From contig NZ_AUAM01000043.1 of the NCBI RefSeq assembly GCF_000428725.1, positions 1 to 37,115 of the forward strand: a DNA stretch of 37,115 nucleotides. The letters run 5' to 3'. The notes under the pieces were generated by a model. That model had not been told where the DNA came from, did not search any database, and saw only the letters and a program-made list of their open reading frames with translations. Of the stretch, positions 33,187-37,115 are shown piece after piece. The DNA comes from Psychromonas aquimarina ATCC BAA-1526 (lineage in GTDB: Bacteria > Pseudomonadota > Gammaproteobacteria > Enterobacterales > Psychromonadaceae). The position numbers were made by a program, and so were the translations under genes. How positions within the stretch are numbered: position 1 is the first letter of the stretch; each line of letters starts with the position of its first letter.

Positions 33187-35436
33187 TCAAAACGACCAGT
33201 TAAAATCGAACGTGTCCACATTCATTTCTGTATGTTTATCTGATTCTGCTTTCACTATCTCAACCGGCTTGTCGGATTTAATCCGCACATCAACCTGCGA
33301 TTTACTCTGCACTGTTGGGTGACGCAATATACCGCTGTAACCTTTATTTTGTACTATTGGTGATTTCACTGAATCTTGTGCAGTCTGACTGGTCTGCTTG
33401 TCCTGCTGAGAGTCTTTTATTATTTCTCTTACTATCTCAAGCTTCTCATGCGTTTCCTTAAATTCAGACTTCACCAGTTTGTTTTCTTGAGGGCCTTGAA
33501 TCTTCTCTTTCACAATTTCGAGCTTTTCGTGAGTTTCTTTAAGTTGAGGTGACACGGTTCCATAATTATATGTAGATGCCGGTTTTGTACCTAAAAGCTG
33601 AAACGGTACTTTTGCAAAGCTTTTCAGCCCCTTATTATTACCATCAGTTCGATCTGATTCATTGGGGGCGTTTACAGTATTCTGCAGGGGCGCTTTGATT
33701 TGCCGCCTTACAGTTTCAAGCTTATCGTGAGTTTCTTTAAATTCACCATTGACTGCATAGTTAATGCTTTTATCACCAAACTGACCGACCGATTTATTAA
33801 ATGCTTCTAAATCCTTCTGGGCCGATTTAATGCTTTCTCCCCAACCAGGAGGCAATAAGCTGTCCGGAATTAATGACACCATTTTCATCAGGGCACGCGG
33901 GAGCAGTAAAATATTCTGAACTAAGGTGCTAATAATGGCGCCTATACCTGCACCTATCCGTTTAAATACCGCCCATAATGTTTTAAGCACCGGTTTTAAT
34001 ATGCCCATTTTCTCCATTAGATAAATAATACCAACCGACAAGGCAGCAACACCTGCGATAATCAGCCCCATAGGGCTAGCGAACATAGCGGCGTTTAAGG
34101 CAAATATAGCTATCTTAAACAGAGCAAGCCCGGCAATCACTTCGGGCATGTGTTGTGATAAAACCACGATGCCTTTACCTAATAATTTAAACGCCTGAAA
34201 TAATGAGCTCACCACCTCTTTCACTTTTTCAATGACTTCTGCTCGCCACTGTGCATTTTTAAATTTCTCTGAGAATTCAGTAAATAAAGCAGTTAACTTT
34301 TCCATAATCGGCGTTAATGCTGCAAACTTAATAGAGCGGAACGACTCCTGTATTTTCTGCATCGCATCATTATAAGCCTCTGCTTTTTTAGCATCTTCCG
34401 CTGTGACACCGCCACCAAGGGCATTAAACTCTTTGCGCGCACTGGTCAGCCCTGCAGTTCCCTCTCTCAGCATGATCAACATATTACGGCCGTCTTGACC
34501 AAAGGCGGCATCAGCAAAGGCCATCTGCTCTTGATTGGTTTTTAACTTAGAAAATGCATTCAGAAGTTTGTCATAGGCCTGCTCAGTATCAGTGGCGTGT
34601 TTTAGCTCTTCGTATAATGGATTTTTACCCTTTTTAAGAAAAGAGCCCATTGCTCCTGCGCCCGTAGTCTGCAGTACACCTAATCGTTTGGTGAATCGAA
34701 TCATCGCCCCAGTCATGGTATCTGTGCTTACGCCTGCATGCTCAGCTTGTGACTGCATGGCCTGTAGTTCTTCAACGGGCATGTTTAAGTTTTGCGCGGA
34801 CTTGGAAAGCTTATCCATTTCTCCGGCGACACTGTTAACCAGGGAAAATAAACCGGCAAAACTGGCACCGCCAATTACCGCCCCGATTTTGCCCACAGTA
34901 GCCCCGCTGATATTCGGCATTTTAAACTTAGAGAGCTTTGCTCGGACACGCTGCAGACGATCCTCTTTTTTGGTGAGTTTACCGATGATATCGATGCGCT
35001 GTTCATACTCTTTAGACAGGCGTTTTTCTTCACGGCTTAAGCGCTTTACATTAATGCCTGCTGATTTCATTTTATTCTGGGTTTTGGTTAATTCTTTGGT
35101 GTAAGCGTTTTGCGTAGCTTTTAATGTTTTTACAACATCCTGCTGTTTTTTAAACTGCTTCTGCAGTGCTTCAGAGGGCCTCTTAGTCGACTTCATTTTA
35201 TCGCTAAGCTTGGCCAGCTTCTGCTGTGCTTCATTGAATTTAACGCTGTTTTTCCCCGCCTCTTTACCTGTTTTTCGTAACTGAGAAATTAATGCCTGGT
35301 TGCTGGTGAGTTTGTCGCTCTGCGCTTTTACCTGCGCAATCTGTTTACTGTATTTACTTTGTGTCGAGGTTATTTTTTTGAGCGGCGCGCTCATTTTATC
35401 GATGGTCTGCATCACCACCGAGAGATTCATTTTCAT
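33187..35436 (-). CDS. P2-like phage tail tape-measure protein (gpT / TP901 family)
   Basis: A 749-residue protein. Residues 1-165 are a Lys/Gln-rich coiled coil; about 190-400 is the TP901 tape-measure core (AQNLNMPVEELQAMQSQAEHAG); 420-480 and ~485-515 carry hydrophobic segments (for example ALFKIAIFALNAAMFASPMG). The tail after ~560 has three copies of a KETH-(D/E)-KLE-(T/I)-V repeat. It sets tail length and contacts the membrane during DNA entry. AGGA lies nine bases before the ATG. P2 gpT is of similar length. Its 3' neighbour should be gene U; here the next feature is a tRNA, so the prophage end is truncated. Confidence 0.88.
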   Translation of the reverse strand: MKMNLSVVMQTIDKMSAPLKKITSTQSKYSKQIAQVKAQSDKLTSNQALISQLRKTGKEAGKNSVKFNEAQQKLAKLSDKMKSTKRPSEALQKQFKKQQDVVKTLKATQNAYTKELTKTQNKMKSAGINVKRLSREEKRLSKEYEQRIDIIGKLTKKEDRLQRVRAKLSKFKMPNISGATVGKIGAVIGGASFAGLFSLVNSVAGEMDKLSKSAQNLNMPVEELQAMQSQAEHAGVSTDTMTGAMIRFTKRLGVLQTTGAGAMGSFLKKGKNPLYEELKHATDTEQAYDKLLNAFSKLKTNQEQMAFADAAFGQDGRNMLIMLREGTAGLTSARKEFNALGGGVTAEDAKKAEAYNDAMQKIQESFRSIKFAALTPIMEKLTALFTEFSEKFKNAQWRAEVIEKVKEVVSSLFQAFKLLGKGIVVLSQHMPEVIAGLALFKIAIFALNAAMFASPMGLIIAGVAALSVGIIYLMEKMGILKPVLKTLWAVFKRIGAGIGAIISTLVQNILLLPRALMKMVSLIPDSLLPPGWGESIKSAQKDLEAFNKSVGQFGDKSINYAVNGEFKETHDKLETVRRQIKAPLQNTVNAPNESDRTDGNNKGLKSFAKVPFQLLGTKPASTYNYGTVSPQLKETHEKLEIVKEKIQGPQENKLVKSEFKETHEKLEIVREIIKDSQQDKQTSQTAQDSVKSPIVQNKGYSGILRHPTVQSKSQVDVRIKSDKPVEIVKAESDKHTEMNVDTFDFNWSF
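33437..33752 (-). repeat. Three imperfect repeats coding KETHEKLEIV in the tape-measure tail
   Basis: Near residues 562, 628 and 655 the protein reads FKETHDKLETVR, LKETHEKLEIVK and FKETHEKLEIVR; the underlying DNA is also similar (aaagaaactcacga and variants). The units are separated by Gln/Pro/Ser-rich spacers of ~55 and ~15 residues. Confidence 0.7.
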
Positions 35437-35591
35437 AGAAGCTTTCCTTTATTTTACTGCGTCAGCACAGGGTATATTTCATAAATTGAAAGTATTACGT
35501 GCTTTGCAGAGAAGGTGATAACAGGGGATGTTTTATGGGAAGTATCTAAAGTGCTTGCTCTAATGAACACACTTATATTGAAACAAAGAAT

Positions 35592-35617
35592 AATAAAAAG
35601 GGGCTATTTAGCCCCTT
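35592..35617 (-). terminator. Terminator of the lipoprotein gene
   Basis: AAGGGGCT (35598-35605) pairs with AGCCCCTT (35610-35617) around ATTT, followed by TTTTATT on the minus strand. It is 19 bases after the lipoprotein stop. Confidence 0.88.
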
Positions 35618-35635
35618 GGTTAGTTTGATCTGAAT

Positions 35636-36370
35636 TTATATTTTAGTGCCATTAATTTCGGCTTCTACAAGTTGTTCTGTCACTTTTTCATCCACAGCAA
35701 TTTGTATTGTTATACCTGATCCAGTCCCCGTCCATGTTGTAAAAGTCGAATTCGAAGTCGAACCATCCTGATTCGTTTTAATATCGAATTTACACGCAGC
35801 ATATGTTCCCGCAGGAACAGTAATTATCTCAATCCCTGCAAATGTAACATGTGTATTATATACCGACTCCTCACGACCGTATGGTGAATTACTAATAGAC
35901 GTATATGTCTGCTCATAAGACTCCCCCTTATCAAGATTGAATCTGCTTAATAAACCCGGTTCATAATATATTTGAGTAGTATTAACATTAGAACCTAGAA
36001 AAGAATAAGATTTCTCATTATTATCAACGGAGAAGTAATTAAACTCCATTGCGAGTGAGTCTTCTGACATGACTTGTATCTGAGTTGCCATTTGCCCTCT
36101 AAATGAAGTGTTTTCAAGCGCCGCACTCTTCTGCTTTCTTGAAGTTTTATCCCCCTGCTTATAAGCGGTGATATATTCGGTGCCCTCTTTATATAATGTC
36201 TCATTAAAACAAACCGAGGCATTTTCAACTACTGGAGTAACTACTGGTTCAACTACTGGTTCAACTACTGGTTCAACTACTGGCGTAACTGTTGCACTAT
36301 CGCTACTACTGCTACCGCACCCTGAAAGAACAGTCGCTAATACAACAACCGACAAGACCTTTTTTTTCAT
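35636..36370 (-). CDS. Putative lipoprotein inserted in the tail operon (moron candidate)
   Basis: A 244-residue protein I cannot name. The signal MKKKVLSVVVLATVLSGC ends in a clear lipobox. Next come four repeats of (P)VVEPV spanning residues ~29-48, a flexible spacer, then a ~195-residue domain that looks beta-rich and has one motif of the type IITVPAGTYAACKF (Cys), similar to beta-sandwich proteins with a V-P-A-G-T-(Y/F)-x-x-C strand; I infer similarity only. It lies between tail genes E' and T, with 205 bases of non-coding DNA upstream and its own terminator downstream. No phage structural role is apparent; it fits a lysogen-expressed cargo gene whose product would sit in the host envelope. 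Confidence 0.7.
   Translation of the reverse strand: MKKKVLSVVVLATVLSGCGSSSSDSATVTPVVEPVVEPVVEPVVTPVVENASVCFNETLYKEGTEYITAYKQGDKTSRKQKSAALENTSFRGQMATQIQVMSEDSLAMEFNYFSVDNNEKSYSFLGSNVNTTQIYYEPGLLSRFNLDKGESYEQTYTSISNSPYGREESVYNTHVTFAGIEIITVPAGTYAACKFDIKTNQDGSTSNSTFTTWTGTGSGITIQIAVDEKVTEQLVEAEINGTKI
36233..36290. repeat. 12-bp tandem repeat in the lipoprotein gene
   Basis: ggttcaactact repeats about four times, encoding (VEPV)n just after the lipobox. Replication slippage there would change spacer length without shifting the frame. Confidence 0.75.
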
Positions 36371-36575
36371 TTTATATTTCCATATACATTAATTAATAAA
36401 TTTTCGCTCCCTCATGTTTAGGGGGGACGTGTTATAACAGAATTATTGATTATATATAGCGAACAAGATCACACGTATGACTTAGGGTTGATATTTCATT
36501 GGCCCTCAAGTAGAGAAATTGAAAAGTGAAATATTCTCACTCTTATTTAGGTAGCAAAACATATACTCTTCACAA
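36371..36575. other. Non-coding stretch between the E' and lipoprotein genes
   Basis: 205 bases, AT-rich, no ORF seen on either strand. Likely holds the promoter of the lipoprotein gene; GGAAA lies eight bases before its ATG. Nothing else recognised. Confidence 0.4.
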
Positions 36576-36731
36576 TTAACTTTCTGCAGTACTGCTACGC
36601 TTGTCAGCTTCATCTCTAAACAGTAATAACTCATCTAATGTGAGTTTATCTATTTCGCTGGGCTGCCAATGAAAGATAATGGCTAAGTCGGCATAAATCG
36701 ACTCTATTCGTTCGGGGAGTCGATATGCACG
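36576..36731 (-). CDS. P2-like GpE' extension, in the -1 frame of E
   Basis: 51 codons open in the -1 frame after the slippery site, ending TAA at 36576. The product contains ADLAIIFHWQPSEID and LDELLLFRDEADKR, the signature of the GpE family of phage tail proteins. It has no usable ATG of its own, so it should only be made as an extension of E by -1 frameshifting, as in P2 (E+E'). Confidence 0.82.
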   Translation of the reverse strand, partial: RAYRLPERIESIYADLAIIFHWQPSEIDKLTLDELLLFRDEADKRSSTAES

Positions 36732-36985
36732 AAAAAACTGGCCACCCCTGTAAATAAAGGAGGCATATTAACCGGCTCCAGGTTTATCATCTGCCGTTCG
36801 CTTAATTCACTAATTCGCGGGACTAAGGTCACCATGGTGTCCACGTCAAACTCCATAATCTTGGAGAAGGATAAACCGCGCATTTCACCGGCAAAGGGTT
36901 TACGTAGTGTTACTTCAGTGATTGCTTTGCCTTCTTCAATTTCAATCGGCTGCGCTAATACGGCGGTTTTAGTTGCTTTATTCAT
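36704..36985 (-). CDS. P2-like phage tail assembly chaperone gpE
   Basis: A 93-residue protein of the Mu-gp41/P2-gpE family of tail assembly chaperones. The N-terminal ITEVTLRKPFAGEMRGLSF is characteristic and resembles the P2 gpE opening. It begins MNKATKTAVLAQPIE, with AAGGA eight bases upstream; an earlier start at 37039 would overlap the next gene. It works with tape-measure T to load tail tube subunits. Near its end lies the slippery heptamer that makes the E+E' form, ~136 residues. Confidence 0.88.
   Translation of the reverse strand: MNKATKTAVLAQPIEIEEGKAITEVTLRKPFAGEMRGLSFSKIMEFDVDTMVTLVPRISELSERQMINLEPVNMPPLFTGVASFFVHIDSPNE
36731..36737 (-). promoter_or_regulatory. Programmed -1 frameshift site (T TTT TTC)
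   Basis: In the E frame the mRNA reads AGT TTT TTC GTG. The heptamer T-TTT-TTC sits in the X-XXY-YYZ phase required for tandem slippage, and the -1 frame is open for the following 51 codons with the family signature intact. Confidence 0.78.
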
Positions 36986-36995
36986 TGTTTTTTCC

Positions 36996-37115
36996 TTATT
37001 TATCCATGCCTGACTCATCAGATTCAAGCTTGCTTTCACATTCAGTCAGCAGTTTTTTCACACCGACATTTTCATTTAAATTAAGCGCGCTTTTAAAAGC
37101 TTTAACGGCAGTTTC
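36996..37115 (-). CDS. Partial TPR-like protein, runs off the right edge
   Basis: The last 39 residues of a gene whose start lies outside the window: ETAVKAFKSALNLNENVGVK and then KLLTECESKLE, ending SGMDK. The A-x-K-A-F-x-x-A-L-x-L-N spacing is that of a TPR helix pair end. It precedes E by 10 bases and is therefore likely in the same transcript. P2 has the tail-tube gene FII in that place, which does not look like this. Too little is visible to name it. Confidence 0.5.
   Translation of the reverse strand, partial: ETAVKAFKSALNLNENVGVKKLLTECESKLESDESGMDK

Noticed and set aside
34592..35104. A 170-residue ORF antisense to the tape-measure gene
   Set aside because: No binding site, Ser/Cys/Arg-rich composition typical of an antisense reading of a Lys-rich gene, and a well-supported gene on the other strand.
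36233..36290. CRISPR-like repeats
   Set aside because: The 12-base units have no spacers and lie inside a coding frame for a VEPV linker.

Overview
The window looks like chromosome of a motile, cold-adapted-looking marine gammaproteobacterium. The evidence is a complete Vibrio-type polar-flagellum cluster (cheV-cheR-flgBCDEFGHIJKL, flgAMN, flgOPT), sigma-54 (-24/-12) promoters in front of flagellar units, a rhombosortase, and an AT-rich but gene-dense layout. A Psychromonas-like or related Alteromonadales/Vibrionales genus is my guess; I have no 16S or database match to prove it.

Layout. (1) 12-11158, housekeeping: tRNA-Tyr; a receiver-TPR response regulator converging on hrpA, with a degenerate duplication of the junction between them; a 269-bp MITE-like element whose edge supplies the last base of the queE stop codon; divergent queE/queC (preQ0/queuosine pathway); a small tail-anchored hypothetical; a DTW-domain tRNA modification gene with arfB; a divergent rhombosortase; and a membrane diguanylate cyclase. 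(2) 11448-28648, minus strand: flagellin, flgL, flgK, flgJ, then (after a plus-strand NhaC/YuiF-like transporter) flgI-H-G-F, flgE-D-C-B, cheR, cheV. The usual single flg run is broken into separate units (flgBCDE, flgFGHI, flgJK, flgL, flagellin). Each unit has its own GG-N10-GC sigma-54 promoter, and most end at a clear hairpin. (3) 28764-32985: flgA, flgM and flgN on plus (flgM with a sigma-28 promoter), flgO and flgP on minus, flgT on plus; sigma-28 and sigma-54 sites are interleaved. (4) 33013-37115: tRNA-Arg(CCT) followed by the end of a P2-like prophage tail operon reading towards the tRNA. It contains the tape-measure protein T, an inserted lipoprotein cassette with its own terminator, tail chaperones E/E' with a visible -1 slippery site, and a partial TPR-like gene running off the right edge. 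P2 genes U, D and ogr, expected between T and the attachment end, are absent.

How it works together. FlgB/C/F/G form the rod, FlgE with FlgD the hook, FlgK/L the hook-filament junction, FlgH/I (FlgA-assisted) and FlgO/P/T the L/P rings and the extra Vibrio-type outer rings; FlgJ opens the wall. FlgM holds sigma-28 until the hook is complete, FlgN chaperones FlgK/L, and CheR/CheV tune chemotaxis. The least explained material is in the prophage end: the lipoprotein cassette, the TPR-like gene beside E, the repeats in the tape-measure tail, and the missing U-D-ogr block.
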